64,000 nucleotides of DNA from DATKFM01 sp963810485 (GTDB taxonomy: Bacteria > Pseudomonadota > Alphaproteobacteria > Dongiales > Dongiaceae). The stretch is from positions 310,001-374,000 of the forward strand of contig CAWENQ010000003.1 of NCBI GenBank assembly GCA_963810485.1, written 5' to 3'. This document shows, in pieces, positions 34,979-43,387 of this stretch. The position numbers and the translations under genes were made by a program. Each line of letters begins with the position of its first letter. Within the stretch, counting starts at the first letter, position 1. The notes below the pieces were generated by a model that saw only the letters and a list, made by a program, of their open reading frames with translations, did no database searches and was not told where the DNA came from.

Positions 34979-35440
34979 ATGGCAAAATCGAACGTGAAGA
35001 AGCTGCCGATCCCGGCGAAGAAGGCGCCCGCTGCGAAAGCCGCCGCGCCGAAGAAGGCCGATATCGACAAGTACCTCAAGGACGCGAAGGGCCTCGACAC
35101 CAAGCGCGAGAAGGAAATCGGCCAGCATATCGGCTACCGCTACGACGTGAATCTGGTGCCCGACTACAATCGCGTGACGCCGTTCCTCAAGAAGTACATG
35201 GAGCTGATGGGGTGGGACGACCTCAATTGGCTTGAGGATGTGCATATGGGATACGAGGAGGGCCGTCCGGCAATCTTCGACCGCAACGTCAATGGCTGGG
35301 TGACGATCCCCAAGGGCGTGAAGCTGCCTGATAACCAGCAGGACCGCGACATGATGGCTCGCGAACTCTTGATCAAGTTCCAGATGTCCGCCAAGCACCC
35401 GCTTGTGGATCTGAAAAAGGCCTACAAGAAGTTCTGGTAA
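34979..35440 (+). CDS. Conserved-looking protein of unknown function in the glx operon
   Basis: A 153-residue protein I do not recognise. The first 30 residues are a Lys/Ala/Pro-rich disordered tail (VKKLPIPAKKAPAAKAAAPK), very like the tail of the GlxD-like protein just upstream. The rest is mixed alpha/beta with an acidic-aromatic patch around LMGWDDLNWLEDVHMGYEEG and a final helix rich in Lys. No signal peptide or membrane segment is seen. It starts 11 bases after the glxD stop with AGGGAGG at the end of the gap, and a strong terminator follows, so it is the last gene of the operon. The shared tail suggests contact with the same complex. Confidence 0.75.
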   Translation: MAKSNVKKLPIPAKKAPAAKAAAPKKADIDKYLKDAKGLDTKREKEIGQHIGYRYDVNLVPDYNRVTPFLKKYMELMGWDDLNWLEDVHMGYEEGRPAIFDRNVNGWVTIPKGVKLPDNQQDRDMMARELLIKFQMSAKHPLVDLKKAYKKFW

Positions 35441-35463
35441 GCCGCTGAAATCATACTCTTGTG

Positions 35464-35499
35464 CGCCCCGCCGCGACCGCGGCGGGGCGTTGCTCTTTT
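35464..35499 (+). terminator. Rho-independent terminator of the amine operon
   Basis: An 11-bp stem CGCCCCGCCGC/GCGGCGGGGCG around a GACC loop followed by TTGCTCTTTT. It ends the FAD-oxidase/glnT/glxBCD/unknown operon. Confidence 0.88.
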
Positions 35500-35583
35500 G
35501 CGCGCGTCCTGCCGCTGCGCTGTCCCGCCGCGTGTCGCGAACCCAAGTCTGACTTGCGTCATGGCCTGTGTCCCGATATGCAA

Positions 35584-35600
35584 TTGCAAGTAACTCGCAA
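35584..35600. promoter_or_regulatory. Fur-type dyad upstream of the Fe3+-binding protein gene
   Basis: TTGCAAGTAACTCGCAA is a 17-bp dyad (TTGCAAGT against TTGCGAGT, 7 of 8 matching) 28 bases before the fbpA start. It has the look of alphaproteobacterial Fur-like boxes (TTGC-5-to-9-GCAA). Two direct copies of TCGCAAACGCA follow (35595-35605 and 35607-35617), the first overlapping the dyad. Iron control of this gene would make sense. Confidence 0.5.
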
Positions 35601-35628
35601 ACGCAGTCGCAAACGCAAGGTGCAAAAA

Positions 35629-36645
35629 ATGAGCTTCAGATCGCTCGGTATGGCAGCAGCCGTGATCCTCGTGGCAGCGGGCGGTGCCCAGGCCCAGGAA
35701 GTCAACATCTACAACGCCCGGCACTATGGTACCGACCAGCAGCTCTGGGACGCCTTCACCAAGGAGACGGGGATTGCTGTCAATGTCGTGGAAGCCAACC
35801 ATGACGAACTGATTCAGCGCCTGGAGGCCGAGGGCGCCAACAGCCCCGCCGACATCTTCATCACCGTCGACGCGGGGCGCCTCGCTTTGGCTGCCGAGAA
35901 GAACCTGTTCGAGTCCGTGAAGTCGCCGGTCCTCGAGGCCGATGTGCCGGCGCATCTGCGCCATCCCGACGGCCTCTGGTACGGGCTGGCCATGCGCGCC
36001 CGCGTGCTGGTGTACGACAAGGAGCGGGTGAATCCGACTGAACTCTCCACCTATGAGGACCTGGCGGATCCGAAGTACGCCGGCAAGATCGTCGTTCGCA
36101 GCAGCACCAACGTCTACAATCTCAGCCTGATGGGCTCGATCATCGCCGCCGACGGCGCGGAGAAGGCCGAGGCCTGGGCGACGGGCCTGGTCGCCAACAT
36201 GGCCCGCCCGCCCGAAGGCGGCGACACCGACCAGCTCAAGGCCGTGGCTGCCGGCGTCGGCGACATCGCGATCTCCAACACTTACTATCTCGCGCGCCTG
36301 CTGGCGTCGGAGAAGCCGGAAGAACGCGCTATCGGCGAGAAGCTCGGCGTGTTCTTTCCCAATCAGGGCGACCGCGGCACTCATGTCAATATCAGCGGCG
36401 CCGGCGTGCTGAAATCCGCGCCGAACAAGGACAACGCCGTGAAGCTGCTGGAGTTCCTGGTGTCGCCGGAGGCTCAACGCTACTTCGCCGATATCAGCTT
36501 CGAGTATCCGGTGAACCCGGCAGTGAAGCCTCATCCGGTGCTGGCGAACTTCGGCGAGTTCAAGCAGGACACGCTGAACGCCGCGACCTTCGCCGCCAAC
36601 AGCCTGGAAGCGTCGAAGATCATGGACCGCGCTGGCTGGAAGTAA
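35629..36645 (+). CDS. fbpA: Periplasmic Fe3+-binding protein of an ABC transporter (FbpA/FutA-like)
   Basis: A 338-residue ferric-ion-binding protein. A signal peptide (MSFRSLGMAAAVILVAAGGAQA) leads to the first strand EVNIYNARHYGTDQQLW, which is typical of FbpA/AfuA. The neighbouring tyrosines of NTYYLARLL are the iron ligands. A GlyGlyAsp segment (EGGDTDQLKAVAAG) and the VNISGAGV hinge also fit. ATG 35629 is chosen because the signal peptide begins there; a longer reading lacks sense. The ATPase and permease genes lie on the opposite strand just downstream, convergently, instead of in the same operon. Confidence 0.9.
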   Translation: MSFRSLGMAAAVILVAAGGAQAQEVNIYNARHYGTDQQLWDAFTKETGIAVNVVEANHDELIQRLEAEGANSPADIFITVDAGRLALAAEKNLFESVKSPVLEADVPAHLRHPDGLWYGLAMRARVLVYDKERVNPTELSTYEDLADPKYAGKIVVRSSTNVYNLSLMGSIIAADGAEKAEAWATGLVANMARPPEGGDTDQLKAVAAGVGDIAISNTYYLARLLASEKPEERAIGEKLGVFFPNQGDRGTHVNISGAGVLKSAPNKDNAVKLLEFLVSPEAQRYFADISFEYPVNPAVKPHPVLANFGEFKQDTLNAATFAANSLEASKIMDRAGWK

Positions 36646-36667
36646 GGCGCATCGGCATTCTACCGAA

Positions 36668-36699
36668 GGCGGCGTCCCTGCAGGGGGCGCCGCTTTTCC
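36668..36699. terminator. Rho-independent terminator between fbpA and fbpC
   Basis: GGCGGCGTCCC and GGGGGCGCCGC form a stem with one mismatch around a TGCA loop, followed by TTTTCCTTT on the plus strand. It ends fbpA and could also serve the convergent fbpBC transcript in part. Confidence 0.75.
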
Positions 36700-36707
36700 T
36701 TTATTCG

Positions 36708-37775
36708 CTACGCCAACTTCTCGGCAGGAAACACAAACACCAGCCGCGGATCGATCTCTACCCACACTTCCGTGCCCGGCCGCAGCAAGTTCACGCCCAT
36801 GGCGCGCGCATGGAGGTGGAGCGCGTAGCCGGTGGACGGATGGGTGTGCAGATGGATCAGGCTCGACCGGCCCAAGAGCCGCGCCGCTTCCACCACCGCA
36901 TGGGGTGCTCCGGCGCCGTTCGGCGGCGACATCAGCAGCTTCAGCGCTTCCGAACGGATGAGGCAGGTGACATCGGTCCCATCGGGTAGTCCGCCCGCGG
37001 TCAGCGGACCAAACGGCGAAGCGATCTTGCCGCCGCTGACTCGCGACGAGAGCCGGTTGATCTCGCCGAAGAACTCGGCGGCGAATGCCTCCGCCGGATG
37101 AAAATAGAGATCGGTAGGCTCGCCCACTTGCACGATCCGCCCCGCCTGCATCAGGGCGATGCGGTCGGCCATGAACAGCGCCTCTTCGGGATCATGGGTG
37201 ACCAGCACGACGGCGGCGCCAACTTCCTTCAGGACATGCAGCGTCTCGTCGCGAACCTTCTGGCGCAATTGCGTATCGAGTCCGGAAAACGGCTCGTCCA
37301 GCAGCAGCACCCGCGGCCGCGGCGCCAGGGCCCGGGCCAGCGCCACCCGCTGCTGTTCGCCGCCCGACAGCGTATGGGGATAGGTGTCGCCGCGGCCGGT
37401 CAGGTGCGTCAGCTCCAGCATCTCGCCGATGCGCCGCTTCTGGTCCGGCTCGTTCATGTTCCGCAGACCGAAGGCGATGTTGCCGGCGATGGAGAGATGG
37501 GGGAACAGCGCATAGTCCTGGAACAGCAGGCCCACGTCTCGCCGCTCCGGCGGCACGAACGCGCCATTGCCGGAGACCAGCCGCCCGCCGACCTGGATCG
37601 TCCCGCGCGTCGGCAGCTCCAGCCCCGCCGCCAGCCGCAGGATCGTCGTTTTGCCGCAGCCCGACGGACCGAGCAGGCAGAGGATTTCCTCCTCGCGCAC
37701 CTCCAGCGACACGTCATGCAGGATCGTCCTGCTGCCATAGGCATGATCGACGCCGGAAAGAGCGAGCGCGGTCAT
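36708..37775 (-). CDS. fbpC: Fe3+ ABC transporter ATP-binding protein (FbpC-like)
   Basis: Cytoplasmic ATPase of 355 residues. Walker A is GPSGCGKTT (about residues 35-43), Q-loop FQDYALFPH, signature LSGGEQQRVALARA, Walker B LLLDEPFSGLD, H-loop VTHDPEEA. A C-terminal regulatory TOBE-like region of about 110 residues follows, where FbpC family members sense metal. It starts 9 bases after the permease stop, so the two are in one minus-strand unit facing fbpA. Confidence 0.9.
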   Translation of the reverse strand: MTALALSGVDHAYGSRTILHDVSLEVREEEILCLLGPSGCGKTTILRLAAGLELPTRGTIQVGGRLVSGNGAFVPPERRDVGLLFQDYALFPHLSIAGNIAFGLRNMNEPDQKRRIGEMLELTHLTGRGDTYPHTLSGGEQQRVALARALAPRPRVLLLDEPFSGLDTQLRQKVRDETLHVLKEVGAAVVLVTHDPEEALFMADRIALMQAGRIVQVGEPTDLYFHPAEAFAAEFFGEINRLSSRVSGGKIASPFGPLTAGGLPDGTDVTCLIRSEALKLLMSPPNGAGAPHAVVEAARLLGRSSLIHLHTHPSTGYALHLHARAMGVNLLRPGTEVWVEIDPRLVFVFPAEKLA

Positions 37776-37784
37776 CGCGGTGCC

Positions 37785-39488
37785 TCAGTCTACGCGGCCC
37801 GGCCGCGAGCGGCGGATCGTCCGGCAGAGCAGGATCACCGGGATGAGCCCGACAGCGACGATGATCAATGCCGGCGTGGCGGCCCCGTCCAAGCGCTCCG
37901 TGGTGGCCAGTTGGAACGCCTCGATCGCCAGCGTATCGAAATTGAACGGCCGCAGGATCATGGTCGCGGGCAGTTCCTTCAGCACTTCCACGAACACCAG
38001 GAGCAGGGCGCTGAGCACGCTGCCGCGCATCAGCGGCAGATGGATGCGCGCGAGCACGCCGCCGGGGCTGGTGCCCAGCGTACGGGCGGCATCTTCCAGG
38101 CTGCGCTTGATACGGCCCAGGCCGGCATCAGCGGGGCCGAAGGCGACGGCAAAAAACCGCACCAGGCAGCCATAGGTCACCGCGGCGATCGTGCCTGCCA
38201 GCAGCAACCCGGTGCTGATGCCGAACATCGTCTGCGCCATGCCCGCGATCATCGTGTCGATCAGCCCGATGGCGATCACAATGCCGACGGCGATGATCAC
38301 GCCAGGCGTGGCATACCCCAGCAGCGCCACATTGATCAGGCCGCGGGTCAGCCGCCGTCCGTCATGCTTGATGGCATAGATCGCCAGCAGTGCGGCGGCC
38401 ACGGTCACCACGCTGGCGGCGATGCCGATCTTGATCGTGTTGCCGATCAGATGCAGCAGCCGCCCCATGCTCACCGGCTCCGACGAATTCATCGCCATGT
38501 CGAACAGCACGATCGCCGGGAGGGCAAAGCCGCAAGCCAGCGGCAGCAGGCAAACCGTCGTCGCAACTCCGGCGCGCCAGCCGGTGAGCCTGGTCGGGTG
38601 CAGTTCGCGATAGCGCGCCGAGGTGTGCGAGTATCGCCGCCGCCCACGGCTCCAGCGCTCCAGCAGCAGCACCGAGAACACCGCCAGCAGCAACAGTGAC
38701 GCCAATTGCGCCGCCGCCGCCGGACTGCCCTGAGCGAACCAGGCGCGATAGATCCCGGTCGTGAAGGTCGGCACTTCGAAATATTTCACCGCGCCGAAAT
38801 CCGCCAGAGTCTCCATCACCACGAAACCTGTGCCAGCGGCAATCGCCGGCCGCGCCAGGGGCAGGGCGACCCTGTAGAAGGCGCTCCCAGGCGAACAGCC
38901 AAGCGTGCGGCTGACCTCCAGCGCGCAGACCGACTGTTCGAGAAAGGCCGAGCGCGCCAGCACATAGACATAGGGATAGAGCGCCATGGACAGCACGAAG
39001 ATGGCGCCGCCGGCGGAATGGATCGGCGGGAACCAGTAATCCTGCCAGCCCCAGCCGGTGATGCTGCGGATCAGCCCCTGCAGCGGTCCAGTGAATTGCA
39101 GGAAATCCGTATAGGCATAGGCCAGCACATAGGCAGGCATCGCCAGCGGCAGCACCAGCCCCCAATCGAGCCAGCGCTTGCCGGGGAAGTCGTACATCAC
39201 CAGGAGCCACGCGCAGCCGGTACCGATCACGATGGTCGTCAACCCGACGCCCACACCCAGCAGGATTGTGTTGCCCACATAGTCGAGCAGCAGGGTGTCC
39301 ACCAGATGCGCCCACAGCCCGCCGGTGGGTTGCACCACGAAGGCGAAAACGGCCGCCACCGGCGCGGCAATCACGATCATCAACCCGGCGGCGACGAAGA
39401 AGCCCCAGGAGAGCCCGGCGCGGCCGAATACGTTCCGCCTGTCGCTGGCGGCCGGTGATACCCCGGGGAGATCGAAAGTCGATGCCAT
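37785..39488 (-). CDS. fbpB: Fe3+ ABC transporter permease, double-length (FbpB-like)
   Basis: Inner-membrane permease of 567 residues made of two fused permease halves with about 12 helices. Two EAA docking loops are visible: EVSRTLGCSPGSAFYRVALP and EDAARTLGTSPGGVLARIHLP. This two-domain form is typical of ferric-iron (FbpB/AfuB) systems. It starts at 39488; upstream (39513-39523, plus strand) is TTGCAACTAAG, a motif also seen before the VOC gene near 12833. Coupled to fbpC. Confidence 0.9.
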   Translation of the reverse strand: MASTFDLPGVSPAASDRRNVFGRAGLSWGFFVAAGLMIVIAAPVAAVFAFVVQPTGGLWAHLVDTLLLDYVGNTILLGVGVGLTTIVIGTGCAWLLVMYDFPGKRWLDWGLVLPLAMPAYVLAYAYTDFLQFTGPLQGLIRSITGWGWQDYWFPPIHSAGGAIFVLSMALYPYVYVLARSAFLEQSVCALEVSRTLGCSPGSAFYRVALPLARPAIAAGTGFVVMETLADFGAVKYFEVPTFTTGIYRAWFAQGSPAAAAQLASLLLLAVFSVLLLERWSRGRRRYSHTSARYRELHPTRLTGWRAGVATTVCLLPLACGFALPAIVLFDMAMNSSEPVSMGRLLHLIGNTIKIGIAASVVTVAAALLAIYAIKHDGRRLTRGLINVALLGYATPGVIIAVGIVIAIGLIDTMIAGMAQTMFGISTGLLLAGTIAAVTYGCLVRFFAVAFGPADAGLGRIKRSLEDAARTLGTSPGGVLARIHLPLMRGSVLSALLLVFVEVLKELPATMILRPFNFDTLAIEAFQLATTERLDGAATPALIIVAVGLIPVILLCRTIRRSRPGRVD

Positions 39489-39711
39489 CGGCCTTGATGC
39501 TATTTAGAACGATTTGCAACTAAGCCTTTGGTATCAAAGGCAGGGCAGGGGGGCAAGGCAGCATCCTGCCGCGAATGGCGCGATGTATGCACAAATCCTG
39601 GACTATTGGCGGCCTGGATGTGTCCCTTTAGAATCCCTGCGTTGGCGCCGGAGTCGTATTCCCGCGCCAGCGCAGCAATCAGGCACAGGTCCGTCAGGTG
39701 CACTCGGCTTC

Positions 39712-40383
39712 ATGAAACTCACCCGCGACCTGATCGGACGCATCCCGGGCAACCCGGAAGATCCCGGGCCGCCGCCCGGCTATCTCACCGACGAGCAACG
39801 CGCGGAGTCGCTGGCGGCAGCGCTGGCGGATCCGCGCGCCAGCCGCCCCGCCTGGATCTTCGGCTATGGTTCGCTGATCTGGAAGCCGGAGTTCGATTTT
39901 GCCGAACGGCGTATCGGCACGGTGCGCGGCTATCACCGTCAGTTCTGTTTCTGGGTGAAGCGGTTCCGCGCCACGCCCGACGCGCCGGGTCTGATGCTCG
40001 GACTTGAGCCCGGCGGAGTTTGCCGCGGCGTGGCTTATCGCCTGCATGAGCATGCGGAGCGGGAAACGCTCCAGAAAATCTGGGCGCGGGAAATGCTCGC
40101 CGGCATCTACCTGCCGCGCTGGGTCGATGTGCGGACCGACGGCGGCACCGTTCAGGCGATCACCTTCACGATCAACCGCCATCATGAACGCTACGCCGGG
40201 AAACTGCCTGATGACACGGTCGTGGAGGCGCTGGCCCAGGCCTGCGGCCATGTCGGCTCCTGTGCGGAGTACCTGATGGAAACCGTCGCCCATCTGGAGG
40301 AGCTCGGCATCCGCGACCGGCATCTCTGGCGGCTTCAGCACATGGTCGCCGAGCGGATCGCGCAGCGGTTTCCCAATCCGTAG
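39712..40383 (+). CDS. Gamma-glutamylcyclotransferase (ChaC family)
   Basis: A 223-residue cytosolic enzyme of the ChaC family, which cleaves gamma-glutamyl peptides such as glutathione to 5-oxoproline. The binding motif YGSLIWKP appears as FGYGSLIWKPEFDFAE, and the catalytic glutamate lies in the WAREMLAGIYLPRW region. The start MKLTRDLIGRIPGNPEDPG at 39712 is chosen because the longer frame upstream has no plausible leader. It is divergent from fbpB with a 223-bp gap in which I see no other gene. Confidence 0.85.
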   Translation: MKLTRDLIGRIPGNPEDPGPPPGYLTDEQRAESLAAALADPRASRPAWIFGYGSLIWKPEFDFAERRIGTVRGYHRQFCFWVKRFRATPDAPGLMLGLEPGGVCRGVAYRLHEHAERETLQKIWAREMLAGIYLPRWVDVRTDGGTVQAITFTINRHHERYAGKLPDDTVVEALAQACGHVGSCAEYLMETVAHLEELGIRDRHLWRLQHMVAERIAQRFPNP

Positions 40384-40416
40384 TCTGGAAACACGCGGAG
40401 CGGCGGAAACGCGGGT

Positions 40417-41109
40417 TCAGTCCTTGGGCAGCTTGTCTGCCCGCATGACCTGGCGCAGCACCATATCGACGGCATTCCGGCGCAGCGACGCAAGGGCTTT
40501 GGGCGCGCCGAAATCGCGGCCGAAGATCTTCGAGAATGTGGCCCGGTTGGAGACATTGAAAAAACAGAGCGCGCTGATCTGCCAGTGCAGTTCGATCGGG
40601 TCGAGATTTGCGCGGAAGACGCCGTCGGCCAATCCGCGCGCATAGATCGCCCTGATCTTGTCGATGGCCGTAACGTTGAGATTGCGGATGACCTTCGACC
40701 GGTCGAGATACTTGCCGTGATGGATATTCTCGATCATCACCATGCGGATGAAATCCTCGTGCTGGTGATGGTGATCGAAGGTGAATTCCACAAGTTTCCG
40801 CAGGGCATCGACCGGCGACAGCCCTTCGATATCCAGCTTGGCCTCGCCTTCGCGCACCAGCCGGTAGGCATTCTCCAGCGCGCTGACATACAGTCCTTCC
40901 TTGTCGCCGAAGTAATAGTAGATCATGCGCTTGCTCGCGCGCGTGCGGGCGGCGATCTCGTCGATGCGCGCGCCGGAAAGTCCGTTCAGCGCAAACTCCT
41001 CTGAGGCGACCTCGATGATGTTCCGGCGGGTTCCCTCCGGATCCTGCGTGCGCGTTTGTGCGCCGCCGGCCTTGGCCTTGTTGCGTTTTCTTGTCACTAC
41101 CGACCCCAT
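40417..41109 (-). CDS. TetR-family regulator, probable regulator of the shikimate/quinate island
   Basis: A 230-residue regulator. A Lys/Arg-rich tail precedes the helix-turn-helix (about residues 27-75) with ARIDEIAARTRASKRMIYYYFGDKEGL. The C-terminal part is helical and resembles the TetR_C domain of RutR/AefR-type members. ATG 41109 (GGGGCGG upstream) is preferred over starts at 41160 or 41184 because those would place the operator-like site inside the coding region. It is divergent from aroE, and the same motif precedes the TRAP operon, so it is the natural regulator of both. Confidence 0.85.
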   Translation of the reverse strand: MGSVVTRKRNKAKAGGAQTRTQDPEGTRRNIIEVASEEFALNGLSGARIDEIAARTRASKRMIYYYFGDKEGLYVSALENAYRLVREGEAKLDIEGLSPVDALRKLVEFTFDHHHQHEDFIRMVMIENIHHGKYLDRSKVIRNLNVTAIDKIRAIYARGLADGVFRANLDPIELHWQISALCFFNVSNRATFSKIFGRDFGAPKALASLRRNAVDMVLRQVMRADKLPKD

Positions 41110-41145
41110 TCCGCCCCGGCCCGCCATCGGGCGATTGACCAAACT

Positions 41146-41162
41146 AACCAGTTCGTACATTG
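41146..41162. promoter_or_regulatory. Operator-like motif 1, TetR/aroE spacer
   Basis: AACCAGTTCGTACATTG lies between the TetR and aroE starts. Fourteen bases (AACCA-n-TTCGTACA) are shared with 42268-42281 in front of the TRAP genes. It fits a binding site of the adjacent TetR regulator, which would then also control itself. Confidence 0.5.
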
Positions 41163-41272
41163 TACGCTCGGGCGCGCCGGACATTTACCGGGTTGCGCCG
41201 TGCAAAGACAAGTGGTGCCACGGCCGTCTCAGGCAGGAGGGCCGGGGCCAGACGCCCGATGGGAGTGAATGG

Positions 41273-42193
41273 ATGCCATCCAGGCCGGAATTGGCGATGG
41301 ATCTGCTGTCGAAGATCGTAGCCGGGCATCCAGTGCTGGATGGAAACCGGCGCCGCCGGCCGGTCCTGGTCGGCTTGCTCGGCCGCGGCATCCAGTCCTC
41401 CCGGTCCCCGATCATGCATCAGCGCGAAGGCGCCCGGCTCGGCATGCGTTTTACCTATGCCCTCGTCGATTTTGACCGGCTGGGTCTCCCCGACACAGCG
41501 CTTGGCGAAGTGATCGCGGCCGCGGAGAAACTTGGCTTCGCCGGCGTCAATGTCACCCATCCGTTCAAACAGAGCGTCATTGCCCATCTCGCCGATCTGT
41601 CGCCGGAAGCCGCCGACATCGGCGCGGTCAACACCGTGGTCTTCGCCCATGGCCGCCGGATCGGTCACAACACCGATTGCTGGGGCTTTGCAGAGAGCTT
41701 CTATGAGCGCATGGGGGGATGCCCCCTCGACAGCGTGTTGCAATTCGGCGCCGGCGGCGGCGGTGCGGCGGTCGCGCACGCGCTCCTGGAACTGGGCGTC
41801 GGCGAGCTGGCGCTTTTCGACACCGACGGCAGCCGGTCGGAAAGGCTGGCGCGAAGACTTGCCGCCCGGTTTGGCGGCATGATTACGTCGGTCACGGAGT
41901 TGCAGCCGGCGCTGGCCCGCGTTTCCGGTATCGTCAATGCGACGCCCGTCGGCATGGATAAGTATCCCGGCATCCCATTTCCCGCCGCTCTGCTGGAGCC
42001 GCGGCATTGGGTGGCCGATATCGTCTATTTTCCGCAGGAAACCGAGCTCTTGCGGTTGGCCCGCGGATTGGGTTGCCGGACCATCGCCGGCGCTGGAATG
42101 GCGGTCTACCAGGCCGTGAAGGCGTTCGAGCTCTTTACCGGGGTGGCCCCGGATCGGACGGCGATGACGCTCCATTTCGGGGCGGCCGCATGA
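41273..42193 (+). CDS. aroE: Shikimate/quinate dehydrogenase (AroE family)
   Basis: NAD(P)-dependent dehydrogenase of 306 residues. The catalytic lysine is in NVTHPFKQ, the catalytic aspartate in HNTDCWGF, and the nucleotide loop is the glycine-rich FGAGGGGAAVAHAL. SRSPIMHQ is the substrate-binding motif. The long leader and the location beside a TRAP importer and a type II dehydroquinase point to catabolic shikimate/quinate use rather than the biosynthetic enzyme. Start at ATG 41273; ATG 41297 is possible too. Confidence 0.88.
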   Translation: MPSRPELAMDLLSKIVAGHPVLDGNRRRRPVLVGLLGRGIQSSRSPIMHQREGARLGMRFTYALVDFDRLGLPDTALGEVIAAAEKLGFAGVNVTHPFKQSVIAHLADLSPEAADIGAVNTVVFAHGRRIGHNTDCWGFAESFYERMGGCPLDSVLQFGAGGGGAAVAHALLELGVGELALFDTDGSRSERLARRLAARFGGMITSVTELQPALARVSGIVNATPVGMDKYPGIPFPAALLEPRHWVADIVYFPQETELLRLARGLGCRTIAGAGMAVYQAVKAFELFTGVAPDRTAMTLHFGAAA

Positions 42194-42267
42194 TCCTGCC
42201 GGGCGAGGTGTAAGGTCTGTATTCAGGTGACGGAGGCAGCAGAAATACCTGTCGATTGACATGAACG

Positions 42268-42285
42268 AACCATTTCGTACAGTTG
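42268..42285. promoter_or_regulatory. Operator-like motif 2, before the TRAP genes
   Basis: AACCATTTCGTACAGTTG lies 116 bases before dctP and shares AACCA-n-TTCGTACA with the site at 41146. Presumed binding site of the TetR-family regulator encoded at 40417. Confidence 0.5.
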
Positions 42286-42400
42286 ATCGGCACGGCAAGA
42301 GCGGAAGCCGGAAGGCATAAATCCGCCGATAATCGAAACGAGACAACAATGCGTCCGGGCGGACGCGCCGGACGAAAGTCCAAAACAGGGAGGGCTATCC

Positions 42401-43387
42401 ATGAACTACAATCCGACACGCCGTGCGTTGCTCCTGGGCAGCGCCTTGATCGCTGCGGCGGCATCAGTGCCTGCCTTCGCGCAGGACAAACCGGTCTTGC
42501 GTTTTTCCGCGGTGTTCTCCGACAAGGACATCCGGGCGGACATGACCAAGATGTTCGCCGAGGGGATCAAGGGCGACTTCACGCTCGAGCCCTATTACGG
42601 CGGGACGCTATTTAAGCAGGGAACCGAACTCGTCGCTCTGCAGCGCGGCAATCTCGAGGTCGGCAACATCGCGCCGCAGGATATCTCCAACCAGATCCCC
42701 GCCTGGTCGGTCCTCACATCGGCTTATCTGTTCCGAGATGCTGCGCATCTCAAGACCTTCTTCAACAGCGAGCTCGGCGCCGAGTTCAAGAAGATGGCCG
42801 AAGATCAACTCGGCGTGCACATCCTGGGCCCGACCTATTTCGGCGCCCGCCAAGTCGGGTTGAAGCCGGACAAGATGATCAACACGCCGGCGGACATGGC
42901 CGGCATCAAGCTGCGCATGCCCGGCGGCGATGCCTGGCAGTTTCTGGGGACGGCGCTTGGCGCCAATCCGACGCCGATGGCCTATGCCGAGGTCTATACC
43001 GGCCTGCAGACGGGCGCCATCGACGGCCAGGACAATCCGCTGCCCAACGTGCAGAACATGAAGTTCTACGAAGTGATGTCGCAGATCGTCTTGACGTCGC
43101 ATCTCGTCGGCTTCGATTTGCTGACCGTCGCGGGCTCGGTGTGGAATTCCATGGGCGCGGAAAAGCAGGCCAATATGCAGGCGGCCGCCGACGCGGCAAT
43201 CGATTGGAGCACCGAGCAGCATCTGGCCCGCGAAGCGTCATTGGTGGAGGAGTTCAAGGCTAAAGGGCTCAAGATCTACACGCCCGACGTCGCCGCCTTC
43301 CGTGCCTATGCGCAGCAAAAGTACCTTGAGTCCGATCTGGCCAAGAGCTGGCCGGAAGGCGTGGTCGAAAAGATCAACGCCCTCTGA
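42401..43387 (+). CDS. dctP: TRAP transporter solute-binding protein (DctP family)
   Basis: Periplasmic binding protein of 328 residues, with an RR-containing signal (NPTRRALLLGSALIAAAAS, cleavage near AFA-QD). It has the DctP plan: FSAVFSDKDIRADM first strand, then the carboxylate-clamp arginine region IKLRMPGGDAW and the VYTGLQTGAIDGQDNPL signature. It binds an organic acid for the DctQM permease. Given its neighbours the ligand may be shikimate, quinate or dehydroshikimate (inference). AGGGAGGG upstream supports the start. Confidence 0.92.
   Translation: MNYNPTRRALLLGSALIAAAASVPAFAQDKPVLRFSAVFSDKDIRADMTKMFAEGIKGDFTLEPYYGGTLFKQGTELVALQRGNLEVGNIAPQDISNQIPAWSVLTSAYLFRDAAHLKTFFNSELGAEFKKMAEDQLGVHILGPTYFGARQVGLKPDKMINTPADMAGIKLRMPGGDAWQFLGTALGANPTPMAYAEVYTGLQTGAIDGQDNPLPNVQNMKFYEVMSQIVLTSHLVGFDLLTVAGSVWNSMGAEKQANMQAAADAAIDWSTEQHLAREASLVEEFKAKGLKIYTPDVAAFRAYAQQKYLESDLAKSWPEGVVEKINAL

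Noticed and set aside
33447..34985. Minus-strand 512-residue open frame across glxD
   Set aside because: Reverse complement of a real iron-sulfur/FMN subunit, no start signal.
35595..35617. Two TCGCAAACGCA direct repeats as origin iterons
   Set aside because: Only two copies, no replication gene nearby; better explained as regulatory sequence before fbpA.
37098..38699. Plus-strand 533-residue open frame across fbpC and fbpB
   Set aside because: His/Gln/Arg-rich shadow of a membrane permease.
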